This document shows positions 48,691-59,609 of a stretch of DNA of 64,000 nucleotides, one piece after another. The DNA is from Lineus longissimus (lineage: Eukaryota; Nemertea; Pilidiophora; Heteronemertea; Lineidae). Position 1 is the first letter of the stretch, and every line of letters starts with the position of its first letter. The stretch is taken from the NCBI RefSeq assembly GCF_910592395.1, contig NC_088312.1, positions 13,580,001 through 13,644,000 on the forward strand, given 5' to 3'. Both the position numbers and the translations under genes were made by a program. The notes beneath the pieces were generated by a model that worked only from the letters and a program-made list of their open reading frames with translations, was not told where the DNA came from and did not search any database.

Positions 48691-48739
48691 ACGCCACGGT
48701 ATGGGATAAGCTCACCTCTGCTAAGAGGTGAGCTAAAAA

Positions 48740-49945
48740 TGACTACTTGATTTTGATTTTTACTATTCAAATATTCCCACCATTTACCTGGCCATCCTTG
48801 CCAGGCTTATGGGTTTGAGTGAGATTTGGACGTGACTGAACTTTTGAGTTAATTCAGACTTTCGAATTCTCCAGCAAACCTAAATTTAATAACGCTTTCT
48901 TTTGAATTCAAGAGCTACCTTGCAATACACGCCTTCATCATTCAGATCACGTTGTGTTTAATGGATACACTTGGGTAAGATGAGATTATGCTTGGTTCAA
49001 AAATGATGTGTCCGGTTTATTGTGATGAGATAAAAAGACAGGATCCCGTTCTATGCTTCAGGGATGCCTGACGCTTGTTATGTAAATTTTCCTTTGTATT
49101 GCCCAAGCGTCTAATAGAACAAATGAAATAATGATGCGCTGTTGCCATTGGTGCGATTGTTCATTTTCCGTAAATTAAATGACTTAGAGAAAGCTCGCGT
49201 GGAACCTGCGTCACACGCTGGAGAAATGTTAACCCTATCGTCACTGATAATCCGAGCGACATATGCAACTATTAGCTGATTTAGCTGATATCAGAACATT
49301 ATAGAGCATTAAAGCAAGTTACTTTAATGCAGTTAAGTGGCTTATTATAAACTGCGAGATGAGAAATCATGAGATGAGTAATCATTATTTTCTGCCACAT
49401 GATTTTCTACTTCCCTGGACAATGACAATCAATCACCATTTCTGATGCTGCTGTCCACTTCTTCATTCAATGATAGTAGGACCGGAGACAATACAAAGGC
49501 TACATGCAACTGCATGTTCATCTTGACCACAACGGCGTTTGTAATTTATCAAGATATACTGTGAGTATAATACCACGAGGTTCAGGATGTTGCATGTATC
49601 AAGATTATTTTCCCGTTACGCCTGGCGGCACAAGTCACCATGCACATGATTGACCGATAACACAGGGCATGCACTTGGTGAACGTCTGGTCATCCCTATA
49701 AATAGCGCAGGGCAGTCTGACCATCGAAACTAGGCTATAAATTAGGTTAGATTCCACACATCGCACAGCGGAGTCCATTTCAATGGGCCAATCAAAACAA
49801 GGCTAGCTCCCTAATACAGCCTCGGTCTCATGAATGCTTGCCTTTTCAGGTTCCATATTTGCAATACATCATGTGGCGCATTGTACTCTCATCGAGGTTG
49901 GCATCTTGCGATTTCGCATTCCGCATCTCGCGGTTATGACAAGCC
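48740..49945. other. No recognisable gene
   Basis: Only short frames without motifs. No repeat ends identified. Confidence 0.35.
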
Positions 49946-49949
49946 CCGT

Positions 49950-50794
49950 TAAATATACGGCTTACTGGACTTTGCGCAATATTTCGCCAAAAAAGTATTC
50001 TACGCAACGGTCCCTAGGTGACTTTTCCTATTCATAATACACAGCCTGTCCATCCTAGATCGTGGTTACATGGGGAGTAATCATTGTAAAATTAGGCCAA
50101 ACGCAAAGACAGTTTACCCGAATACCACTATGTTTACGATGCGAACAAGCCGTGTAAGTCATTATCAGGCATTTTTTTCATTGAACATTTGCGGGTACAG
50201 CGTCACAGGGAGCAGCATTGAACGGTAAACAGGTTCACACCATATTCAGACAACGGCTTGTAACGGCCATACAGGAAACGATTCGTATCAAAAACCGACG
50301 ATCACAACTATTCGCTTGCTGAGAGTATACATTACGCGCATACATTACATTCAGACATTTGAGCTTCCAAGCTTTGAGAAATAACAGGTCATGTGCAAAT
50401 TTGGCATGTAATTTTGGTAATTTACGTGAGTACATTTTCAACCCCGAAAAGTGTGATGAAGTTATGCTTTTATTTAGTAAAAATCGGTAGGCATGTCCAA
50501 CAAGACATGTGTTTCAGCTGCCTGGGTGGGTGTGGGTCATCACTCAAAAGTCGTTCTCTGCAATGCATGCAAGCACTGCGTGTGTGTTTGATTTGTGTAT
50601 ACAATGTACGTTACCCTCTCTACTTCAAATGAATGAACCTCATAAGGGTTTGATTAAATAATTGTTTGTCGTACCTTCTTCGATCGAGGTCCGAACAAAT
50701 TTTCAGACTAGAGTACCGGGGTAAAACATAATGGTCGCTCCCCCATTTCGCTCGTTTCGTTTCGTTGCGCAAAGTCCAGTAAGCCTAAATATAC
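49950..50794 (+). mobile_element. TIR transposon with 9-bp TSD, copy 2 (nonautonomous)
   Basis: The element is 49959-50785 (827 bp). It starts GGCTTACTGGACTTTGCGCA and ends with the exact reverse complement. The flanking 9-mer TAAATATAC is identical on both sides (49950-49958 and 50786-50794). The first ~315 bp match the last ~310 bp of the copy at 5278-6475 in inverted orientation, and the last ~67 bp match that copy's first bases. The central parts differ in sequence and length (1,198 versus 827 bp), as in nonautonomous families sharing only ends. No transposase is encoded. Confidence 0.88.
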
Positions 50795-50799
50795 CGCCA

Positions 50800-51720
50800 A
50801 CTCTCTCAACTTCACTGATGTGAAATTTCAAAAAAAAATTGCAATCAAGTATATAAGTATCACTTTATTCAGTGATGACGACGTCGTTCACGCGGCCGCC
50901 ATACACTCACAGAAATATGGTCTTTGGGGCCAAGGCATCGAAACCTTGCGGTGTTTATTGATGATTGACACGAATATGTAATCCTTGGAGGTTTTACCGA
51001 GTTTTTTCAGAATCTTAAAATATTTAGGGCTTTTCTAATTTTCCGAAAAGAATTTAGGCGTTCTGTGTTAAACGGTTAAACGGTGGCCAAATACTCAAAA
51101 TCCCTTATTTATAAGAGTGCAAAGTGACTCCAAATGTTATGCCTAAGTATTTTTTAGGTGATCTTATATGATGAGGAACACCGTATTGGTTTTTGTGATG
51201 ATTTCTGATTAACCGATGCACCTGATTACCCGGTGTTGTCATCGACAACCCTTGCACGGTTACGATTTTTTGTCTTCAGTGAAATGAAAGCAAAATCCGC
51301 CTTACCTCGAAATTACATTTGCATACCGCGAAATGTGGTGCGCTGTGGTTGCCTCGGGAAAACATCGGGTAAGACTAATAAGTGGGGGTTTGTGAAAACG
51401 TATTACTCTTACTTGCAAAGTTGATAAAGTCCCCGTGCCCAGCTTGCGAAGTGTGTTTTTAAGTACCCGTAGATACCAAATAGGCCTGGTTTCGGGCCCC
51501 CATCGCGACATACGCACATATAAACGAGATCGTGGACTCCCTGCGTGGTCTCCTCCTCACCAGTAGCTAGCGGGTTCAACAGGGCTGCCTCAGTTGGGCA
51601 CTCCATGGTGAAACTTTCGGCCCGGGCCTTTTGATATATGTTGTATAATGGGTGAATGTATGTGATATTTCTCCCTTCCGGAGGTTACAATAAACAAAAA
51701 CAAATAAAAACAAACTCCAA
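50800..51720. other. Unresolved stretch with a possible LINE 3' tail
   Basis: At about 51672-51715 TCTCCCTTCCGGAGGTTACA is followed by ATAAACAAAAACAAATAAAA. This resembles the 3' tail of the fragment at 1141-1610 and suggests the end of a plus-strand retrotransposon or SINE. I found no coding remnant upstream (51400-51670) that I could recognise. Confidence 0.3.
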
Positions 51721-52320
51721 TATCAATAGTGGTCAAATGAAGACGTTTGAAACTACAACTAAAACCTATATTGATATCCCATTCATTTGTGTCTTTGTCC
51801 AGCTCTCCACTTGACGACACAACGCGCCGCGTAGCGGCAAAATAACGAAGCAAGCGAAACATTTATAACGGGTCACAGTGATCTCATTATGGACTTACAG
51901 CGCGATTATGGGGTTGTAACTATTTTGCTGTATATTGTCCCGAGGAAAGAAAAGCACGCGACCTAACGCGGACCTATTTATGTAAAGTGATAATTAGAAG
52001 GTACATAGGTCAGAAAATGTTAATAAATAATCATTCCATATCGTCTTTTGAGAGCATTTTTAATTGTAAAAAATATATGCCTACGTCACAGAGTCTCTGC
52101 AATGGTCATTTTTATCACAGTAGTCTCGCGCAGCCAGGAGTTCTTTACTTATTAGTCTGGCGCCTGCCAGACTTTTTTTGTACTGTACGTTTTCCAGCAC
52201 GATGTATGTGGGCAGAAGCAACACTGCGCAAGATTACCTCTCGCAGGGGCTAATAATAGAATATGCTAATGAGCATTGTCTCGAATTGTCCATATCGCGC
52301 AAAGCTCGAGACGACATGGT
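51721..52320. other. No recognisable gene
   Basis: Short frames without motifs on both strands; nothing I can support. Confidence 0.35.
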
Positions 52321-52321
52321 T

Positions 52322-52388
52322 GTCTGTTGACTGTGCTTTAAGGGAGACTGGCACATGCCTAGTCTCTCTTAAAGCACAGTCAGCAGAC
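52322..52388. repeat. 28-bp stem hairpin (candidate miRNA-like or fold-back)
   Basis: GTCTGTTGACTGTGCTTTAA continuing GGGAGACT is followed by the 11-nt loop GGCACATGCCT and then AGTCTCTCTTAAAGCACAGT continuing CAGCAGAC. The stem has 28 positions with two G:T-compatible mismatches. The loop itself can pair partly (GGCA-TGCC). Size and shape resemble a pre-microRNA, but a decayed MITE would look the same. No conserved microRNA is recognised. Confidence 0.6.
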
Positions 52389-52399
52389 ACCCCTATACC

Positions 52400-54785
52400 C
52401 CCTCACACTCGGAAACCACAAACGCCCACCCCTTCCTGCTACATTAATACTTCTGGATCTAATATATGATATGGGAGGTGACCGAATATTCATGTATTGG
52501 AATTCGTCAATCAGATTGAAATTGACAAATGCACGACTAGGTTCGTGACTTTAGATCCTATTCCTAAGGTAAGGTGGTACAATTTATAGGCCTGGTACAA
52601 TTATAGCCAAAGTGTGCATGACTGCGTACCACCAGCTGTTGTTTACACTAGCAGGGCTACAATTGTACTCCCGTTTTACCACTTTACCTGATGAATACAT
52701 GTGGCACGAATATTTGATTATTCGACGGCCTGCATGAATGTAGTCAGAGGGTCTTTCGGAGAAATATAATATTTCCACGGGTTACGACGTAGCGTGTGAG
52801 TACAGTTTTACATAGGGATCTGCTAAATGCTCTGGCATGAAAAGGGTTGGACTACGCCAGTCCATGAACCGACCCCATAAACCGCATTTCATGGTGGTCG
52901 GTTTATCAAGCTAAGGCCTAATAAGCTGAGATTGACCTACATGTACTAACATGTAGGCCACAGTGGTCGAAATATGTCATGACAGTCCTCCATATCTAAC
53001 TGGATAAAAGAATATATTTGACATAAGTGACTTGGTTTTTAGAACATTCATCCATTCGCTATTGCCTTTTGTTGCCCCATATGAGCACAGTGTCACGGGG
53101 ACATTTGATTTTTGCGAACTCCTCTTTAGTTTACTTCTGCCATTTCAAAGTGGTCAGTGTCTCAAACTTTGTCATTCGGCAATCGCAGCCATCCGCTATA
53201 CGATAGTACACAGGCAATGTACAATAATGGTAATATACGCGTGTCATTTTTATAGACGTTTGATACACAATGCGTAAAAATGATGTGTTCTTATTGACTC
53301 TGTCTGTACCAACCAGTCATTTATGATTGTCTCGCCGAAGATTTATTAATAAAGCCACAGGCAGTAATCTGTCTGCTCTGAATTATTTACTACAATTTAC
53401 GAGCAATAAATTTAGCATCAATTTCGCGTACAGGGGGCCCGTGCTGCGTTTGGATACAGATATGTGGTACATGCAGCATCGTCAATCAACATCATCCTAT
53501 AGCGGCCTTTGTACCTCCTACTGGCGTCGTATATGGGATATTTTTCTCCGGAGGTATGGAGTCCACCAGACTACTGTCCAGCTGTGTCAGATATTTTACT
53601 TGCCCTGGCATAGACGGTCAAGTACCAGACCACGTTTTAAGTCTCGTTCGACTGAAGCAGAGTTGAAAGATACTCGAGAAAAGAATATTCTGAAGATTTC
53701 ATCAAATTGCCAAAATCAGTGCACTTCGTCATTCAAAAGACAATTCAAAAAATGTGGATGTCCCCAAAATTAGAATCGAGAAAGACAAACTTTGAAGAAA
53801 TCAGTCAAGCGGTTTTCGCAAAGCGGCCCAAAAGGACGTTGGCATTACTTAACCGACTGATGGTCTCGTATAGAAATGACAAAAATCATTGTTTATTCGC
53901 GATGTTTACCATCTCGCTGGCTGCTATACGGTTTTCCAAGCCCATCTCATGGCATGATATAAAGAGTGCGAGACCGGCGACTGAAGCTGTTAAGGATTCC
54001 ATCAACATGTGTAGTTATCGCCGCAAACTGCACATTATCCTTTTAGATGGCCGATTAATTAGGTTACTTAGCTTCATATTGTCTGAGACAAGAATATCAA
54101 AGTAGATATCGAGGCTCTGTATTTCTATAGTGCGTTTACCCATATCCGGACTCGGGGAAGTTTTGCTCTGTTGCAAAGCGTAAGTCCATTTCACGAGGAA
54201 ATGGCAGTAAAACCTTTGGTTATCTTGAGCTAAAACGAAGTAGTTGAACAAAATGGTCTTTCAAGTTTGAATTGTCTAAAGATATCCATTTCGAAATTTT
54301 TCAATGAAGAAAAGCATCGACAAGTGTTCGCATTTCAAATATTAGCACTTCAAAGAAACAGAAACAAAACAGTCTGCACGAAGGTTTCGCCTGGTCAAAA
54401 GTCCGAAAAAGTTCTTACAAAAATATTTTGGTTATTTGAAGGTTGAGATGAGATATTATCCATTGTATCATAGGTTTGGGAAAAACATTTTCTTAAATGT
54501 TTGCTATTTTCACAATTTAGTTTTGATTCCCGATCGACCTTAGCTGAAAAAGCATTATCTCTCAGAATCCCGCCAAGAAAGGGTTTAGGCGCGAAGGTTT
54601 TGTTGTGGCATCCTTCTCATGTCATTTTATCGATTTCTTGCCTAGCGTTGGCGGCAAGGTACTTAAAATAGTTCATCTCCGTCACATCTATCCAGAAGAC
54701 CTTGAAGGGAGAGGTATAAACTGCATGGAAGAACACCTTCTATTTTTTTTAACTACGTAGGATTATCATAAACAACGTATTGTCG
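52400..54785. other. No gene supported
   Basis: Two overlapping plus-strand frames (53327-53773 and 53707-54105, 148 and 132 codons) are longer than average, but I recognise no domain in them. The region 53480-53640 is open in more than one frame. A decayed coding element is possible but unproven. Confidence 0.25.
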
Positions 54786-54789
54786 ATAT

Positions 54790-54945
54790 TTTCAGGGTGT
54801 CTCCCGAGAATGTCATTAATATTCAACGGCGCGGTTCAAACAGAATTGAAGTAAGCTGTGGAGCCTTGGGTTCAGAGTGTATTCTATGTGGTCATCACCT
54901 TCCATTGACGGCTTTACGCCATGAGTTAAAAGTTATACTCTGATG
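54790..54945 (+). pseudogene. Possible retroelement protein fragment
   Basis: A short plus-strand frame without its own start reads VSPENVINIQRRGSNRIEVS, then CGALGSECILCGHHLPLT, before a stop near 54943. The style, a short polar segment on substrate or RNA handling followed by a Cys/His piece, recalls gag or ORF1-like proteins of retroelements, but I cannot name the family. It is bounded on both sides by non-coding sequence. Confidence 0.2.
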
Positions 54946-54949
54946 CTGG

Positions 54950-57175
54950 AGAATCTCCGCAAGACGTTTCCGAAAAATTTCGAGCTGGTGACTTCGGAAG
55001 GTTGTTCGGATGATTCCGTCTCTCATTTCATCAAAACAAGCAGGTGGTGTAAGTGTTATTACAACCTAACGTATAAATTTTACATTCCAAATATAACAAG
55101 CTAGCAGGTGATCAACAGCACTCGTAAAGGCAAAAACAGACGCCCTGTTCGAGTATGCTATCATTAGTCACCATAAACCGACATATAGTACAGTATATTA
55201 GCATATATGGCTACAAATATGGTGAAACGACGTCATCTTGTACTTAGTAGGGATGAAATCAGGGGCGAATCTCGGAATTTTCTAAAGGGCGAGGGGTCAG
55301 CCCTACATGTACATATGTTCTGACCACAGGCATGCCGCAGCGGTGGATCGGGGTGTCCTCTCTAAGATATTTTTTTCAGTTGAGATGCAAGGAGATGTGA
55401 CTGGTAATCTGAAAGGTTGGTACGCCGTGTCCTGGACTTGAAATCATTCAAAAGGAAAATTTTGAAATCTAGATATTTCTATATTTATGGGATTTTAAGC
55501 ACGTTTTAGAGCCATTGGCAACTATCAAATGCCTGTTCGTGATATCCCTGTGAAAAATCGGAAATCAACATGCGCCATGATCGGTGTACGCTTTATGTTT
55601 ATCCAAAGCCTTGCTGTTTCCCGCTGAAGTGGAGGCCCAACTTTACTGCGTTCTGCTCTGTGACCGTACTTAGGACGTACTAACACTGTTGGTACAGTAT
55701 TTTCCACACATAGTAGCGTATAAAGTTTTACTACCATGGACGTACTTTTTTACATGAATGTTCACGAAGCATTGAATTATAATTATATAGGGTTGTTTAT
55801 TACCGTTACCCTGCTACTGACGATATTGGTCCTAGCCTCAAGGCTGAAGCAATATCAGTTGATGGGCAACGGCCTGATACTGACTCGGACCAACATCCCA
55901 ATAGATGATCATGATTACCCTCTCCTGGCCTGACTGAAGCAATGCCTGTTGATGGGCATCGGCCAGATCCTGATATGCTCACTGACCTGTAAAGGATTAA
56001 CTCATCGGCCATGGCAAACCAGATCCGCGGCCCGTATACAATATGACATGTCTGATGTCCGTCAGATAGGTTTTAGAAATCAACCTATCAGTCAGAAGCC
56101 GAATGTCCCCTGACATACAAGATATTGAATACATCAAGTAGTTGAAGCTATAATTGCAGTCTCTGATTGATTGGTTAGATTACATGTGATAGATCCTATA
56201 GTCGGTCGACCATGTTTTTACATGATCAACACTGGTTATTGCCAATCTATGGACACATTAGCCCAAGAGTAATACATAACATGGCTGGAGAGGTTGATGC
56301 ATCAGATTATAGGCAGGATGTTGAACCCAGATACAACCTGGATTTGTATCTCAGACCAAACCTTTAGTGTTGTGTAGTGGCGTCTTATTCATACTACAAC
56401 GTAAGAAAATGTTGAACATTATTAAGTGTTGACCATACCATTTTAGTTAGAACTTAAAATCCTAAAGCAATTAAGACTCTTTCAGGTTGAAGTGAATGCC
56501 CCTTTGAAACATGGGAGGCTGCTTACTAAAAAATACCCAAAGAACAGACTTCCAGACTTGAAATTGGCATCACTTCGATTTAAACGAGGTCTGATTGGTT
56601 TAGGATTTCGAGTTCCGGCCAATATCGTGGTGCTTACATTATATGGTCAACCCTTATAATTCGATAAAACAATATGTGAAGTGATAGGCTGCAGTGTATC
56701 CAAAACGAGCGACGATTATAACAAAGAAAAAAGTTATCACTTAAGTGTTCACGAATGATTCTGTCTTGTTTTCTTTCACTACATAATACACTCTATGTTA
56801 TTGTCCATACCCTCATCTATCAACATCTATCTTGAACCAATCAGGGCAATTGGACCTCAGTGTAGACAGATCATTTGATTCCAGAAGCGAATTTGCGTCT
56901 TCATTGGAGTCTTTTACATAGAGAAGAAACACAAAGGGTTTTATTGATTTCTGGCATGGCGCAGAAACAGATTTATTTGGCAACCAAACGCCAATGTTTG
57001 GCAATAAAGGAGTATTTATGTTTACTCGCACGTGACATGGATTCTTCCAATAGCACTGTCAAGGATGTTCTTCTGGAAGTGTTTCATTCGATTAGAAATA
57101 GCATACTGTATTGATTTATCAAATACAGCCCTCTGTAGATTTTTCTTGCCAGAGGAAACGTCCCCGAAAAACGGT
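54950..57175. other. No gene; local tandem duplication
   Basis: At about 55846-55975 a unit CTGAAGCAATATCAGTTGAT followed by GGGCAACGGCCTGATACTGA is repeated about 85 bp later with several changes. No protein domain is recognised in the frames around it. Confidence 0.35.
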
Positions 57176-57177
57176 TA

Positions 57178-57600
57178 TGCCCCCGCCAATGCGTAAAGCA
57201 TTGCGGAGGCATTATGTTTTACCGATGTCCGTCAGCCGTGAGGCGTCAGGCGTCTATAAACTTCTCGTTTCCGCTCATTTTAAGGAGAAAGCTTTTAGCG
57301 ATAACCACGAAACTTTTTTTGTGGGTTGACCTTTACTAAAGGAAGGTTCCTTTCGAAAACGGGCTCGTTCTGATTCTCATTATGGCCTCCAGGGCGTCGT
57401 GCTTGAAATTGGTTTCCGTCAATTTCGAGGAGAACTGTTTGTCCGATCAAATTCATTTTTGGTATGTACGTTGGGGGTGACTAGAGGTAGGTTCCTTTTG
57501 AAAACAGGCTCGTCCCGATTGTCAATATGGCCACCAGGGAGGCGTGCTTGAAATCGGTTTCCGTCAATTGCGAGGAGAACCATCATACCGTTCTTTAACT
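57178..57600 (+). repeat. Hairpin-headed repeat with two ~150-bp tandem units
   Basis: ATGCCCCCGCCAATGC-GTAAA-GCATTGCGGAGGCAT (57178-57212) is a strong hairpin followed by TATGTTTTACCGATGTCCGT. Downstream, units starting AAGGNAGGTTCCTTTNGAAA (near 57339 and 57487) and ending TCGGTTTCCGTCAATTNCGA then GGAGAAC occur twice, about 150 bp apart. A hairpin head followed by GTCCGT and tandem modules parallels the architecture of the Helentron-like copies in this window, although the sequences differ. I cannot find its 3' end. Confidence 0.45.
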
Positions 57601-59190
57601 ATTGTTCTATTATTGCGTATTCTGATTGGACCAGTGCCATATTCCAAAAGAAAATAATTTTCTACGTGGTGTACATCGGGGACTTTATCTTTTCTAACGT
57701 AAATTTTTATAAACAGAATTTTAGTAATAGAAAAAGATAACGTGTACAGCAAGCATTACAGACCAATAACTCTCTCACGATGTCAACTAAACCCAGTCAG
57801 CTATGACACCAGCTGCCTGGGGTTGTCTGAAAAACACTTTACTTTCCTAATACACCAACTCAATGTGTTCACGGAGGCATATGCCACGCCCTGCGTTGCT
57901 CTCGTTTTTAATGCATGACAAATACGAATTTCTGATAATCTACTGCAAATATCTGCAGGTGATTGCGTACTGAACTTTTGTAAAACGTACAGTTACAACG
58001 CTTTGCGAAACTTCAGTACACCCTTCCCGCCCATGTTCGAGCGGCCGTTAAAGGAAACCTATAGCGAAACGTTTATAAAGATTGGGAGTTTTGAACGGCC
58101 CGGTTAAAACCTAAAGCGGGAATAGGCTTCCATTGATAAATGTTAGCAGTAGTTGCCTTCAGGTAGTTGATTAAAAGTTTGTAGCCAATGAGCTTCATAA
58201 GAAATAATAACAAATTTGGTTATTTTTACCACGTTTAGCTAGTCTAATAAAGACTTGCGCCACGATGATGATGTTGGCGTGACGTCACCAGGCAACATCA
58301 GTTTTTATGGAACGGTCACAAGACGTCGTTTGTCAATGAGATGCTCGGTCCAGATGGTTATGTAATAATGTATATGAGGCCTATTTGCTCTCTGCGTGTT
58401 AAAGTATTGACAATGTCTGTTCCAATATTTCTCAAAAAGGCTGAAAGTTCTCCTAAAAGTTATGGTTGGGGGAGGGCTAATGAGTTACTTTGCTACTTGG
58501 CTACACAGAAATGAGGTTAGTTTTCTCAATGCGTCATGTGCACAGTCCTTTGTCCTAATTTCATTTTTCGGCATGACTACTATTATTATAAGTGTCAATT
58601 TTCGAATCGAACGTACCGGGCTTTTAATACTATTCATTCAATAACTGAATTTGGTAACCAAAACTGTCTTAACTACGAGTACTAAATTACTCTAAGCAGT
58701 AAAATTTCGGATGGAGAATTTGATAAATGCTTTGTTTTCGAGTTTTAGGCTATTACTTGATATCGACAAGACGTTTACTGAGAAATTACATCAAAGACGG
58801 CTACATATGTAAATGTATATTACAGAAGTAATAATAAGGCGGCATTCTCTTCTGATGAATATGTTTCGAGAGAAATATTTCAGTAAAAAATAACCCAATT
58901 ATCGTTGTCTTTCTTGATGCAACAACAACTGAGCATTTTTGCAGTTGACTTTGCGTAAAGCAAGAGTTAGGGCTCATAGATGTCAGATGAACAAACTTTT
59001 ATAAACGTGGCCAACAGCATTTTGATGTGGCAGTTTTATAAAACACCCTGTGCATTGCAGCACTGTGAATCACCATATTTTTGTACCTCTTCATTTTTGA
59101 GATTCGCAAAATATAAAATGTTCAATATTGTTATTGTAAATTGTCGTATTACAAAACAGTCTGCCGCGAAAATTTGGCGTCTAACAGTAT
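57601..59190. other. Probable intron or upstream region of the receptor gene; no exon found
   Basis: No further exon of the glutamate-receptor-like gene is recognisable here, nor any repeat with clear ends. If the exon at 59322-59568 is active, this stretch is intronic. Confidence 0.4.
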
Positions 59191-59195
59191 AACTT

Positions 59196-59241
59196 TTTCT
59201 TTCTTCTTGCAGGAAATTATGGTCTAAGCGGCAGTAGCATT
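59196..59241 (+). pseudogene. Duplicated start of the receptor exon with a splice acceptor
   Basis: TTTCTTTCTTCTTGCAGGAA followed by ATTATGGTCTAAGCGGCAGT and AGCAT is nearly identical to the acceptor and first bases of the exon at 59322 (TCTTTCTTCTTACAGGAAAT, then TACGGTCTCAGCGGCATT). The copy keeps a polypyrimidine tract and AG but diverges from the exon after about 30 bases; in the exon frame it soon loses similarity. It would act as a decoy or alternative 3' splice site. Confidence 0.7.
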
Positions 59242-59321
59242 CTGGTCATTTCACTTATCTGAAATTCGCTCTTTTTATTTCTCTCATAAGCAATACATGT
59301 ATTCTCTCTTTCTTCTTACAG

Positions 59322-59568
59322 GAAATTACGGTCTCAGCGGCATTAGCATATTTCACGAATTAGCAGAGTCAGCAGGAATCTGTACGGCGGCCGAGGACGG
59401 ACTCTCTGACCAAGCAGAAGGAGCAGACTATGATAAGGTGGTGACCAACCTACTCGAGTTCCCGAACGCCAGGGCCGTGGTGTGTTTTTGCAATGGAATG
59501 ATGGTCAGACACCTCTACCAGGCCATGGAAAAACGAGGTGTGGTCGGCCACTTCATGATAATCGGAAG
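59322..59568 (+). CDS. Metabotropic glutamate receptor-like exon (ligand-binding domain)
   Basis: This 247-bp exon lies between a TTCTTCTTACAG acceptor and an AAG|GTACGA donor. It encodes GNYGLSGISIFHELAESAG, a linker, DYDKVVTNLLEFPNARAVV, then CFCNGMMVRHLYQAMEKRGV and VGHFMIIG. These match in order the extracellular amino-terminal (ANF receptor / venus flytrap) domain of class C GPCRs of the mGluR group, where the consensus has GNYGE.G, a Cys, then FDxLLxxL...ARVVVCFCEG.TVRxLLxAMRRL...GxFxLIGSDGW. Entry phase is one base and exit phase two bases, with no stop. The GSDGW continuation should be in the next exon, outside what I can identify. No other exons are seen within the window, so introns are large or this exon is a solitary remnant. 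The receptor would act at the plasma membrane in glutamate signalling. Confidence 0.82.
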
Positions 59569-59609
59569 GTACGAATGGTGTCTTTTTTCTAGCCGTCGCC
59601 AGAACTGAA

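Larger units (their letters stand above)
47061..48737 (-). mobile_element. Helentron-like element, copy C, with endonuclease region
   Basis: Read on the minus strand it begins TTAGCTCACCTCTTAGCAGA followed by GGTGAGCTTA, an 11-bp palindrome AGCTCACCTCT-TAGC-AGAGGTGAGCT, then a GTC/CGT-rich microsatellite. It ends GAGGTGAGCACAATGGCCCT followed by GTCCATTTCATTT. These ends match copies A (24724-25634) and B (26521-27656). Unlike them it keeps about 900 bp of coding sequence from the C-terminal endonuclease part of a Helentron polyprotein. The Rep and helicase domains are missing, so this copy is nonautonomous. Confidence 0.78.

Noticed and set aside
53327-54105. Two long overlapping plus-strand frames
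   Set aside because: No recognisable motif, and the overlap has two frames open with different sequence; could be a decayed element but not supportable.
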